Positions 1 through 6,214 are shown, counted from the stretch's first letter. The stretch: 6,235 nt of DNA from a bacterium (GCA_024278645.1 JAJRST010000084.1:1-6235); one strand, 5' to 3'. The notes: a model not told the origin generated them from the letters alone. Translations and numbers: made by a program.

Positions 1-196
1 ACAATTCTTTCGAATAGACGTTACACCGAAAGGCGGTTTTGCTCGCAGCAGAGCGTATGTTTTCACGTCGGGTCGAAAGAAGAGCCATAAACTTTTCCAC
101 ATTAATTTCGATGGCTAAAATTCCATTTCCGGCTGAACCAAGACAAAAACCATTAACATCTTTTCTCTTCTGAGCATTTTGACAATCCCCTCTCAT
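1..196 (-). CDS. possible partial open frame running off the left edge
   Basis: An ATG at 196-194 opens a frame that has no stop before the window ends, giving about 65 codons without a C-terminus. It begins five bases after the TAA of the CFI-box gene, so translational coupling is possible. I see no convincing Shine-Dalgarno sequence, and the residues (basic start, then an alternating hydrophobic stretch including GILAIEI near residues 31-37) match no family I recognise. An open run of this length can occur by chance. Otherwise the 201 bases hold only a short ACCG/CGGT hairpin near 26-38 that does not look like a terminator. The call rests on openness and spacing alone. Confidence 0.22.
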   Translation of the reverse strand, partial: MRGDCQNAQKRKDVNGFCLGSAGNGILAIEINVEKFMALLSTRRENIRSAASKTAFRCNVYSKEL

Positions 197-201
197 TGGC
201 G

Positions 202-885
202 TTAATTCACTTTGCGTTGAACAAATGGTAAGATAAATCGATTAAAAATCTTTTGGCACATAAACTTTGCAGTAGGCGAGCTAGCGATTTTAATTGCAAG
301 GAACGGTCCGATACGATAATAAACAGCGACGATAAATCGACCACCTATATTTTGTAAAAGCACATGATCCCGGAACTTCCGTAGAATCTCGACCTGTTGA
401 CATCGAGTGCTCCCATACACAACAGTTGCAACGAAACATGATGAGTTCGATTGTTCACCTGTCAACGAAGCGTTTTCGGGGGGCGCCGGATTTGAGGCTC
501 TACCAGACACCTTGATACTTGACGGCCACGAACCATATAGTCTTTTCCACACATCAGCAGCAACCGGAGCCACAGATTCCATCCGGGCCGAACCGACTCC
601 CGGAGGGCTTCCATTTTTGGCCTCTGCATAGTTCTTGGCTTGCACTTTGTCAAAAGCAAAACCATTGCTGCATTCCTCACAAATAAGCCAACCAGTTGAC
701 TGTGCTGCCAAATTTTGAATAGATGACGCAAGCCCATCACCATTTGGATTCATCAGGTGCATATAGGCGCCTATTCCTGTAAAAAGATTTTCCCAATACT
801 TTTCTGATGTCAATACTTGTTCAGTGGTAAGAACGTAGCCTTCCATCCAGTTCGTTTCCCTGTTGCAGATATCACATACTGGCAT
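202..885 (-). CDS. CFI-box C-terminal domain protein with N-terminal paired CxxC motifs
   Basis: This 227-residue protein has two recognisable parts. The N-terminus has Cys4-x2-Cys7 and, after a spacer, Cys69-x2-Cys72, a paired CxxC layout typical of a structural zinc site. From about residue 150 to the end it carries the CFI box: CFVATVVYG at 150-158, then VEILRKFRD (165-173), then hydrophobic and aromatic segments with VAVYYRIGP (186-194). This matches the family pattern CFIATAAYGS...LRxFRDxxLLxNxxGRxFVxxYYxxSP. Residues 90-148 are a Pro/Ser/Asn-rich linker. The ATG at 885-883 is preceded by AAGGA at a spacing of 7. CFI-box domains are found at the C-termini of many bacterial proteins and their function is unknown to me. 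The last 40 residues are hydrophobic with basic ends and could touch the membrane. The gene has its own promoter candidate and is complete. Family call is firm, function is unknown. Confidence 0.88.
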   Translation of the reverse strand: MPVCDICNRETNWMEGYVLTTEQVLTSEKYWENLFTGIGAYMHLMNPNGDGLASSIQNLAAQSTGWLICEECSNGFAFDKVQAKNYAEAKNGSPPGVGSARMESVAPVAADVWKRLYGSWPSSIKVSGRASNPAPPENASLTGEQSNSSCFVATVVYGSTRCQQVEILRKFRDHVLLQNIGGRFIVAVYYRIGPFLAIKIASSPTAKFMCQKIFNRFILPFVQRKVN

Positions 886-916
886 GTCGTGATCCTTTCC
901 AGGCTTTGCAAACTAT

Positions 917-946
917 ATAATCTTGAAAATTATGGCACAATGACAA
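917..946 (-). promoter_or_regulatory. candidate σ70 promoter for the CFI-box gene
   Basis: On the minus strand TTGTCA (946-941, five of six matches to the -35 consensus) and GATTAT (922-917, four of six to the -10) are separated by 18 bases. Transcription would start near 910, about 25 bases before the ATG, with AAGGA (897-893) placed as ribosome binding site. Four ACCGT/ACGGT pentamers lie directly upstream. The call is a consensus match by eye. Confidence 0.45.
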
Positions 947-1006
947 CCGTAAACGTACACCACCACTCACGGTCAGAGACAATAGACGGTTCATGTCCAA
1001 TACCGT
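946..1006. repeat. four inverted ACCGT/ACGGT pentamers upstream of the -35 element
   Basis: On the + strand ACCGT occurs at 946-950, ACGGT at 969-973 and 986-990, and ACCGT again at 1002-1006. These make two inverted pairs facing each other, with arms 18 and 11 bases apart. The nearest copy overlaps the -35 box by one base, and centre-to-centre steps are 23, 17 and 16 bases. They could be binding half-sites of a regulator of the CFI-box gene, or two weak RNA hairpins in a transcript coming from the upstream gene. They lack the long stem and U-tract of an intrinsic terminator. Confidence 0.4.
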
Positions 1007-1013
1007 GCATGCG

Positions 1014-1358
1014 CTATGTTTTTAGAAAAATATCATGCGCGTTTTTCTTGATCGAATCAAAAGTCTCGACAACCCTTGGATCATCATCCTCAAAGGCTGT
1101 GAAGCTCATAAGTAGGGCAAATGCCTTAATTCTGTCATATCGATTAGTTGATTTTGATAGTAATATACTTTTCTCAATGACCGCTTCTTTAACCTCCGGA
1201 TCAACCATAGCTTGCATACTAAGCAAAGCACAAAAATTGTCTAATGCTTCTTGTTTGCCAGGTTCATTTATCCATTGCAAATTTAAATCATCAAGAATAT
1301 CGAAAAATTCTTGAGCTTGCCGGTTTGTCTTTTTCCTCTTCTTTCTAAATAGTGACAT
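1014..1358 (-). CDS. hypothetical protein, 114 residues, mostly helical
   Basis: I do not recognise a family. The protein starts with a strongly basic stretch (FRKKRKK, residues 4-10). The rest reads as amphipathic helices: 13-27, 35-51, 55-69 and 73-89. An acidic turn EDDD (90-93) and a last helix near 95-112 follow. There is no signal peptide, membrane segment or Cys/His cluster, so a small soluble cytoplasmic protein is likely. The frame is open upstream to 1424, but I chose the ATG at 1358-1356 because AGAGGA lies 8 bases upstream of it; the earlier start has no comparable site. The stop is TAG. It lies 128 bases upstream of the CFI-box gene on the same strand, so co-transcription is possible, though each gene has its own promoter candidate. 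Reality as a gene is likely, function is unknown. Confidence 0.7.
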   Translation of the reverse strand: MSLFRKKRKKTNRQAQEFFDILDDLNLQWINEPGKQEALDNFCALLSMQAMVDPEVKEAVIEKSILLSKSTNRYDRIKAFALLMSFTAFEDDDPRVVETFDSIKKNAHDIFLKT

Positions 1359-1366
1359 ATAAAAAT

Positions 1367-1372
1367 TCCTCT
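1367..1372 (-). promoter_or_regulatory. ribosome binding site that decides the 1358 start
   Basis: AGAGGA on the minus strand sits 8 bases from the ATG at 1358. It selects the 114-residue product over a 22-residue longer frame starting at 1424. Confidence 0.6.
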
Positions 1373-1438
1373 TTTCTACTTGTTGTCCCATTCTATGCCC
1401 CTCAACTCGCTGACCCCAAATCATTCCCTAGGCTCTAT

Positions 1439-1467
1439 ATTCTACACCAATCCATTTTCCCCGGCAA
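1439..1467 (-). promoter_or_regulatory. candidate σ70 promoter for the 114-residue protein
   Basis: Minus-strand TTGCCG (1467-1462, four of six) and TAGAAT (1444-1439, five of six) have the ideal 17-base spacer. Transcription would start near 1432, leaving a leader of about 75 bases. The site lies inside the alternative longer frame's upstream region, which also favours the shorter protein start. Confidence 0.5.
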
Positions 1468-2087
1468 AGTACCCAGTATGCGCCGCATTTAATGCGCATA
1501 AATTTTTTAAATATTTTGGACATGATAATTTGCCGTTTGGGGAGAATATGGAGTGGTTCCGTTTTTCACTCAGTTCCATGTTGTTTAGAACGATGGCAAC
1601 GGCAATCAAAATCGACCTCCCACGCTCATCTCTGCTCTCATTGCAAACAAAACCATTTTTTAACGCGGATCAACTGAATGAGCCATCATGGCAAGCAACA
1701 ACTCTAAAACTCTTTCAATCGCTCACCGCGTTTATCTTGATCAATCAACATTGGTGCTCAGGTCCTCAGTAACTATATCGTACGAAAACCCATTTTCTTG
1801 CAAAAAATAAATTAAAAAATTGGATTTCGCTATATATTCAATATAGGCCTCTATCATCTCTCAAGGTCGTCAAGAATACATTGAATCAAGTATGACAATT
1901 TCAAAAAGTATACCACAAGGGAGAAATAAAGAAATGAATAGAAGAAGGATGTATTTTATTAAATCTTGTTTCTTATAACGTTACAGTCTAATAGTCGCAT
2001 AAATCTAAAGATTGACAACCCCAAAGGGCGCCACACAAAACCACTGTCGTCAGATCGACCCCATCCCGATCCGCTTTTGACCCACCA
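1468..2087. other. long spacer without a convincing gene
   Basis: Between the two gene groups I find no supported gene. The minus strand is broken by many stops. On the plus strand two overlapping frames stay open (1380-1772 and 1492-1677), but neither has a ribosome binding site or a recognisable protein. A minus-strand frame 1523-1428 (31 codons) also lacks one. The stretch 1790-2000 is visibly AT-rich. A 14-codon plus-strand frame at 1934-1978 does follow AAGGGAG (about 1917-1923), but it has no gene behind it. Just after the regulator's stop, a GATCG/CGATC stem with a 9-base loop (about 2053-2071) lacks a U-tract. Confidence 0.5.
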
Positions 2088-3425
2088 TCATGACATGCCC
2101 AGGTTTCCCATTTTTCGGTACAAATTTTTTCTCTCCACGCCAAGCATCTCGGCGGCGCGGGAGATGTTGCCGTCGGCCAACGCTTTGGCTTGTTGGATAT
2201 AATCTCGCTCAAAGTTCTCTGTCGCTTCCCGGAGCGGAAGAAAAACATTTTTATCGTACATGACAGGAGATAGTTGCGCTTTGATGAGAGGCAGGTCAAT
2301 GAGCCCGTCATCCGCAAATAATAACGCGCGCCCGCAGAAATTGATCAGTTCGCGCACATTGCCGGGCCACTCGTACCGGACGAGAAAATTTCGCGCGGCG
2401 GGCGACAGGGCGGCGCGGAAAAGCCCTTGTTTCTCGGCGGTCGCGTCGAGGAAATAATCCAAAAGCAAAGGGATGTCCTCGGGCCGTTCGCGCAGCGGCG
2501 GCACGATAATTTCAACTCCGGCCAAGCGGTAGTAAAGGTCCTGACGAAACTCGCCGTCGTCCACCAACTGCTGTAAATTTTTATTGGTCGCGGCGACGAT
2601 GCGAACATCGACCTGCCGGGTTTCCAGAGAGCCGATTTGCTGCACTTCACCGCTGTCCAGAAAACGCAACAGGGCGGCCTGCGTGTCCGCTCTCAGGTCG
2701 CCAATTTCATCCAAAAATAAAGTGCCTTTATGCGCCGCCGCCAATCGACCGATTCGAGGCGTGTAGGCGCCGGTGAACGCCCCTTTGGTATGGCCGAACA
2801 GCTCGGCTTCCTGTAAACTTTGCGGAACAGCCGCGCAATTGATGCAGATCATTTTACCGCCGCAACGACGACTTTTATTATGAACAGCCCTGGCGACCAG
2901 TTCTTTGCCGACGCCGCTTTCACCCAAAACAAGCACCGATGTATCGGACGGGGCGACGCGGTCTATCAGTCCCCAAACCTCATGAATTTGCGGCGACCGG
3001 CCGATCATTTTATAGTTTTCCCGCAGGTGCGCCTGCAGGCCTTTGATTTCTTTTCGGCTTTCTTCCCAGTACAAGGCGTTGCGCAACGTCGTCAACAAAC
3101 GCTCGCTCGTAAAAGGCTTTTCAATATAATCATAAACGCCGCTCTTTACCGCCGTTACGGCGTCTTCCATGCTCGAATGCTCGGTCATTAATATGACCGG
3201 AATGTCCGGACTGTCGGCCATCATTTCTTTGCTCATATCAATTCCGTTGCCATCCGTTAGAAATATATCCAGCAAAATGGCGTCGACGGTATACTGTTCA
3301 AAATATTTAGTTCCCTGCGTGGCGTCCAGAGCTTGCAACACATCGTAATTCTCCTGTTGCAGTGTTTTGGCCAATCTTTTTAAAAGATAGGTATCATCAT
3401 CAATGACGAGAATAGTAGATTTCAT
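2088..3425 (-). CDS. σ54-dependent response regulator, NtrC family
   Basis: This 445-residue activator has the complete three-domain order. The receiver (about 1-120) has acidic pocket Asp9-Asp11, phosphoacceptor Asp53, Thr81 and Lys103. The AAA+ σ54-interaction domain (about 138-365) has Walker A GESGVGKE (168-175), the σ54-contact loop GAFTGA (215-220), Walker B GTLFLDE (234-240), the arginine pair Arg294/Arg300 matching the PspF finger positions, and sensor II WPGNVREL (353-360). A Fis-type helix-turn-helix (about 405-442) ends in NLYRKMGNLG, a normal family end. It should bind enhancer sites as a hexamer after phosphorylation and drive open-complex formation by σ54 polymerase. The ATG at 3425-3423 has AAGGGGG 7 bases upstream. 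It follows the kinase gene by 181 bases on the same strand, so the kinase is the likely phosphate donor. All key motifs are intact. Target genes are not evident in this window. Confidence 0.96.
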   Translation of the reverse strand: MKSTILVIDDDTYLLKRLAKTLQQENYDVLQALDATQGTKYFEQYTVDAILLDIFLTDGNGIDMSKEMMADSPDIPVILMTEHSSMEDAVTAVKSGVYDYIEKPFTSERLLTTLRNALYWEESRKEIKGLQAHLRENYKMIGRSPQIHEVWGLIDRVAPSDTSVLVLGESGVGKELVARAVHNKSRRCGGKMICINCAAVPQSLQEAELFGHTKGAFTGAYTPRIGRLAAAHKGTLFLDEIGDLRADTQAALLRFLDSGEVQQIGSLETRQVDVRIVAATNKNLQQLVDDGEFRQDLYYRLAGVEIIVPPLRERPEDIPLLLDYFLDATAEKQGLFRAALSPAARNFLVRYEWPGNVRELINFCGRALLFADDGLIDLPLIKAQLSPVMYDKNVFLPLREATENFERDYIQQAKALADGNISRAAEMLGVERKNLYRKMGNLGMS

Positions 3426-3437
3426 AAGAAAACCCCC

Positions 3438-3461
3438 TTGGTCAATATGGTTTCATGACAA
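3438..3461. promoter_or_regulatory. imperfect dyad in the regulator's leader
   Basis: On the + strand TTGGTCA (3438-3444) faces TGACAA (3456-3461), a near-perfect inverted pair with one extra base and an 11-base centre. It overlaps the regulator's ribosome binding site (3433-3439), so a bound protein or folded RNA there could affect translation. It may be chance. Confidence 0.2.
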
Positions 3462-3481
3462 CTCTTTTCAAGATTTCAGCT

Positions 3482-3499
3482 TTGCAGTAAGTATACCAA
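3482..3499 (-). promoter_or_regulatory. candidate σ54 (-24/-12) promoter of the regulator gene
   Basis: The minus strand reads TTGGTATACTTACTGCAA. GG and GC are exactly 10 bases apart, as in the σ54 consensus TTGGCAC-N5-TTGCA; the TTGG and GCA ends match and the inner bases match partly. Transcription would start near 3472, about 47 bases before the ATG. The same stretch contains TATACT, so a σ70 promoter is an alternative, but I see no good -35 for it. A σ54 promoter here would imply that the regulator activates its own gene. Confidence 0.35.
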
Positions 3500-3561
3500 A
3501 AGCAAGCAAAATAGAAATCCCAAAACTCAAACACCAAATAACAAACAAATTCAAAAGTCCA

Positions 3562-3569
3562 AAGCGCTT
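3562..3569. promoter_or_regulatory. palindrome, possible upstream activator site
   Basis: AAGCGCTT is a perfect 8-base palindrome in an otherwise AT-rich spacer. It lies about 90-97 bases upstream of the start expected from the σ54-like element, the usual distance for NtrC-type enhancer sites. The octamer CAAAGCGC, overlapping it at 3560-3567, recurs at 6102-6109 in the kinase leader. Eight bases is short, so this is a suggestion. Confidence 0.22.
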
Positions 3570-3606
3570 GTTAAAATTCATTTTCAAACTTTAATCGACA
3601 ATTTCA

Positions 3607-5583
3607 TCATCCCACAACTGGCAGAAACAACAACAGGGTCGTTCCCATGCCCTCATCCGTGTCTATCTCATAGCTGCCGTTCATCATATCCATGTTCTTG
3701 CCGACGACGGACAGGCCCAACCCGCTTCCATTGGCTTTGGTGGTAAAATAGGGCTTTTTGATGTTTTCAAGATAGCGGGCAGGGATGCCGCACCCGGTGT
3801 CGTGAAAAGTGAGCAGAACAAAAGTCACGGCCTCTCCGGATTTCCGGTAGCGCTCAACTCTTTGAGTGGACACCGTGATATGGCCCTTGCCGTTCAGACT
3901 TTCCAGGGCATTGGTAAAGACATGCTGACACGCTTCATGCAGGTAGTCTTCATCGACGAGGGCGTCGGGCAAGTCCTCCTGCAAATCGAAATGCAGTTCT
4001 ATACTTTTTTTGCGGGGTCGCCATTCACCTACCCACTCCACAATGAGAGAATTAATCGCTGTCGGCGCCAGGCGCGGTTTTTCGAATTTGGCAAAATGCA
4101 TAAAATCATTGCACATCTGTTCAATTCTTTTAATCTGATCAAAAATATCCTGAATATTTTCAACGGCTTCTTTATCATGGGCGCGATCCGAATTTTGCAG
4201 CGTTTTCTTCACATCATCCAGATTCAGACTGACCGTTGTCAGCGGACTCTTGATGCTGTGCGCCAGGCGTTGCGCGGTCGGCGCCCACAATTTGAGATGC
4301 TTTACATACAAGTCTTCATCATTTTCTTGCAAGTAAAGTATTTTCCCTTTTGCGGACGTGAGGGGCAAATGTTCAATACGGTAGGTGTTCACTTTTTCAT
4401 CTTTATTGATCTCGAGGTCGACTCGTTTTTGACGCCCGGCCAACAGTTTGGTCAATTGTTCTTCTTTAAAGCGAAAGATTTGCTGCTCCAACAGGGGGAC
4501 GTCCGCATCCTGATCGTCGCCAAGATCCAACAGGCTTCGCCATGCGGCGCCGGCATTGCCGATCATCCCTCTTCCGGATACAATGATAATTTGATTTTTG
4601 ATTTTCGGCGAATTGATGACGTGCTCGACAAGGTCACGATACTTTTTTCTTTGTAAAAAAACGAAGAACAGAGCGCCACAACACAGAATAACAGCGCCGA
4701 TGATAAATATGGCGCTGATTTTTTTCGATACTTGCGGTATGGCAAATCGACTTCGATGGAGTTCAAGGATATTATAAAAATATTTTTCGCCATCACTATA
4801 ACCAATGAGCAATCTGTTGCCCTGTTCGGTCCGCAGGATGTCCACAGTGTACAGAATCTTTGAAAAAACATTCAACTCGGACAATACAGTCAGCTGTCGA
4901 GACAGAACCAAAAGCTTGTCCCGAATTGACACAATAATTTCGACTGCCCCGTCTCCATCAAGGTCAGCAACCTTTCTTACGCATACAGGCGAACCAAAAT
5001 TTTGAGAAGAAGCAATTTCAACAAGAGTATTATCATAAATCTTGACAAACCCGGCATTCGTTCCGATGACCGCCTCGTCAATGTCGTCGCCGTCAACATC
5101 GCAACAGAATTCAGGGGAAAAATTATTGGGAACGCTTGTCAGGTAACCGACATGCGCCTCATCAACAATCCTGCCGGTTTGGGGATCGAGCAGCCATAAA
5201 GCGCCCTGTTGTACACTTTCATTTTTGTCGCCCCGCATCCGGTGGACAAAAAGCACATCTTTATCCATCTGCTTCATTATATCTATATTGCAGCCGGTAA
5301 AAAAGGGTCCGGTGAGAAACGACCACTTTAAAGTTCCATCGGGCTCAAAGCAGAGAACATAGGTTGAGTCATCCGAGATGTTGTTGGCGCTCAAGCCGTT
5401 ATCCGGCGAGTAGGTGCCAATGATAATTTCATCGGCATTGTCATTATCAATATCCCGGATGATGCACTGAGTCACAACCTGCCCCATTAAATATTCCCAT
5501 GCCAAATCAAACGAAGGCAGGTAATATGCCGCCAGTCCCCGTTCGCCGTTTTTCGGCCCCCAGCCGCTATAGAGTTGAAACAA
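3607..5583 (-). CDS. sensor histidine kinase, main part, downstream of an in-frame TGA
   Basis: This 658-residue segment holds most of a membrane kinase. Three FG-GAP/VCBS-type calcium-loop motifs of form DxDxDxxxE start at residues 44, 162 and 207. A transmembrane helix follows at about 289-310, then a PAS-like segment (331-419). The HisKA box has His442 in AHSIKSPL, the N-box has Asn558, and the ATP-lid glycines are DTGCGI (595-600) and GSGLGL (619-624). The kinase core is complete, and the end LPVVG just after the last ATPase motif is normal. The segment starts with TTG at 5583 preceded only by a weak GGA, and the same frame continues upstream through four codons into a TGA and the preceding segment. 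I therefore read it as the C-terminal four-fifths of one gene. If translated alone it lacks a signal peptide. The likely partner is the regulator 181 bases downstream. Confidence 0.9.
   Translation of the reverse strand: MFQLYSGWGPKNGERGLAAYYLPSFDLAWEYLMGQVVTQCIIRDIDNDNADEIIIGTYSPDNGLSANNISDDSTYVLCFEPDGTLKWSFLTGPFFTGCNIDIMKQMDKDVLFVHRMRGDKNESVQQGALWLLDPQTGRIVDEAHVGYLTSVPNNFSPEFCCDVDGDDIDEAVIGTNAGFVKIYDNTLVEIASSQNFGSPVCVRKVADLDGDGAVEIIVSIRDKLLVLSRQLTVLSELNVFSKILYTVDILRTEQGNRLLIGYSDGEKYFYNILELHRSRFAIPQVSKKISAIFIIGAVILCCGALFFVFLQRKKYRDLVEHVINSPKIKNQIIIVSGRGMIGNAGAAWRSLLDLGDDQDADVPLLEQQIFRFKEEQLTKLLAGRQKRVDLEINKDEKVNTYRIEHLPLTSAKGKILYLQENDEDLYVKHLKLWAPTAQRLAHSIKSPLTTVSLNLDDVKKTLQNSDRAHDKEAVENIQDIFDQIKRIEQMCNDFMHFAKFEKPRLAPTAINSLIVEWVGEWRPRKKSIELHFDLQEDLPDALVDEDYLHEACQHVFTNALESLNGKGHITVSTQRVERYRKSGEAVTFVLLTFHDTGCGIPARYLENIKKPYFTTKANGSGLGLSVVGKNMDMMNGSYEIDTDEGMGTTLLLFLPVVG
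4566..4578 (-). promoter_or_regulatory. possible internal translation start inside the kinase gene
   Basis: Within the kinase frame, GGAAGAGGG runs directly into the ATG at 4566-4564 (Met340 of the downstream segment), with GGA 6 bases from the start. Use of this start would give a soluble kinase of about 319 residues that keeps His442 and the whole ATPase but loses the sensor and membrane helix. Purine-rich runs of this kind also occur by chance in coding sequence. Confidence 0.2.
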
Positions 5584-5595
5584 GGCGAGATTCCG

Positions 5596-5598
5596 TCA
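5596..5598 (-). other. in-frame TGA splitting the propeller-kinase gene
   Basis: The codons on the minus strand run ...GAT GCA CAA TGA CGG AAT CTC GCC TTG TTT... with no frame change, so the two flanking frames are one frame of 823 positions with a stop at codon 161. The next base is C, the context known in E. coli to be leakiest for UGA. A single C-to-T change from CGA (Arg) or G-to-A from TGG (Trp) would create it. The regulator and the kinase both end in TGA at natural family ends, so TGA is a normal stop here. Confidence 0.9.
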
Positions 5599-6078
5599 TT
5601 GTGCATCATGAAATGTCGCAACATAGGCCATAAACCGATCTTGAAAATGCCCAACATTGGCTTGGGGTTGACGGTAATATGTTCGCACATTTTTGTTGAT
5701 TATATGCCTTTCATTCTTGATAAAATTTATGCTGACGGTCGCCGCGCATACAATTGAATCTTGAAATGTCGTCGAACTATAAATATAAACCGATTGGTTA
5801 CCCGCTCCGGGAATGACGCCGATGTGCGACATGGAGTACGCTTGCATAAACGTACTGAAAAATATTTTCCCCCTGATATTGCTGACATTCAGTTTCCGAC
5901 CTTCCTCATGCGTCACAATTTCATCAATACCATCGTTATTGATGTCCACAAGCCAGACTTTATTTCGAGGCAACCGGAAAGATTGCAATTCGCGCAGAGT
6001 ATAATGGTACTCACTGGAATAAGCCATAGTCATGAAAAGCAAAATCAACGCACCAAAAGCGGGACAGCAAGTTTGCAT
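5596..6078 (-). CDS. N-terminal part of the sensor kinase: signal peptide and first FG-GAP-like loop
   Basis: This 160-residue segment starts at an ATG (6078-6076) with AAGGA 6 bases upstream, the best start signal for the whole kinase gene. Residues 8-20 are a hydrophobic core ending in small residues near 20-22, a probable signal peptide, although the n-region has no Lys or Arg. A calcium-loop motif of the same kind as in the downstream segment starts at Asp45 (D45, N47, D49, E53). Residues 60-160 are β-rich, with alternating hydrophobic strands and many aromatics. The segment ends in a TGA in mid-domain, and the same frame resumes four codons later with the rest of the propeller-like domain. 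If the stop is obeyed, the product is a short exported fragment with one loop and no obvious function of its own. It is best read as the 5' part of the gene ending at 3607. Confidence 0.8.
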   Translation of the reverse strand: MQTCCPAFGALILLFMTMAYSSEYHYTLRELQSFRLPRNKVWLVDINNDGIDEIVTHEEGRKLNVSNIRGKIFFSTFMQAYSMSHIGVIPGAGNQSVYIYSSTTFQDSIVCAATVSINFIKNERHIINKNVRTYYRQPQANVGHFQDRFMAYVATFHDAQ

Positions 6079-6084
6079 GGCGTG

Positions 6085-6089
6085 TCCTT
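6085..6089 (-). promoter_or_regulatory. ribosome binding site of the kinase gene
   Basis: AAGGA lies 6 bases from the ATG at 6078. It fixes the start of the signal peptide, and shows that the main translation signal of the split gene lies ahead of the TGA rather than behind it. Confidence 0.6.
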
Positions 6090-6184
6090 TTTTATCGAGT
6101 TCAAAGCGCGGAACAGTAATAGAGATATCGTATGATGGAAGCGTCGGATTACCAGAAATACCGTTCTGAAAAGGATGGGTTTGT

Positions 6185-6214
6185 ATAATTAGGAAAAAAA
6201 TACCTTAATTTCAA
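6185..6214 (-). promoter_or_regulatory. candidate σ70 promoter of the kinase gene
   Basis: Minus-strand TTGAAA (6214-6209, five of six) and AATTAT (6190-6185, four of six) are 18 bases apart. The leader to the ATG would be about 100 bases and contains CAAAGCGC (+ strand 6102-6109), shared with the palindrome region ahead of the regulator. The surrounding DNA is very AT-rich, which makes chance matches easier. Confidence 0.35.

Noticed and set aside
26..42. ACCG/CGGT hairpin followed by TTTT as an intrinsic terminator
   Set aside because: The stem is only four base pairs, the T run is four bases, and it would face a plus-strand transcript for which there is no gene.
931..946. TGGCAC on the plus strand as a σ54 -24 element
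   Set aside because: The -12 half (TTGC) is missing at the required spacing and no plus-strand gene follows.
1380..1772. 130-codon plus-strand frame starting at a TTG
   Set aside because: It has no ribosome binding site, overlaps the leader and promoter of the minus-strand 114-residue gene, shares its stretch with another open plus frame, and encodes no recognisable protein.
2053..2071. GATCG/CGATC hairpin after the regulator as a terminator
   Set aside because: It has five base pairs with a 9-base loop and no following U-tract.
3802..4656. 284-codon plus-strand frame
   Set aside because: It lies entirely antisense to the conserved kinase core, whose motifs are complete on the minus strand.
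5545..5598. Selenocysteine insertion at the in-frame TGA
   Set aside because: The only nearby hairpin downstream is a 4-bp GCCG/CGGC stem (5557-5545) starting 38 bases after the TGA. Bacterial SECIS elements place a longer stem right after the UGA, with a specific apical loop. The flanking residues resemble no known selenoprotein.
5596..5598. Genome-wide reassignment of TGA to Trp or Gly
   Set aside because: The regulator (2088-2090) and the kinase (3607-3609) both terminate in TGA exactly where their families normally end.
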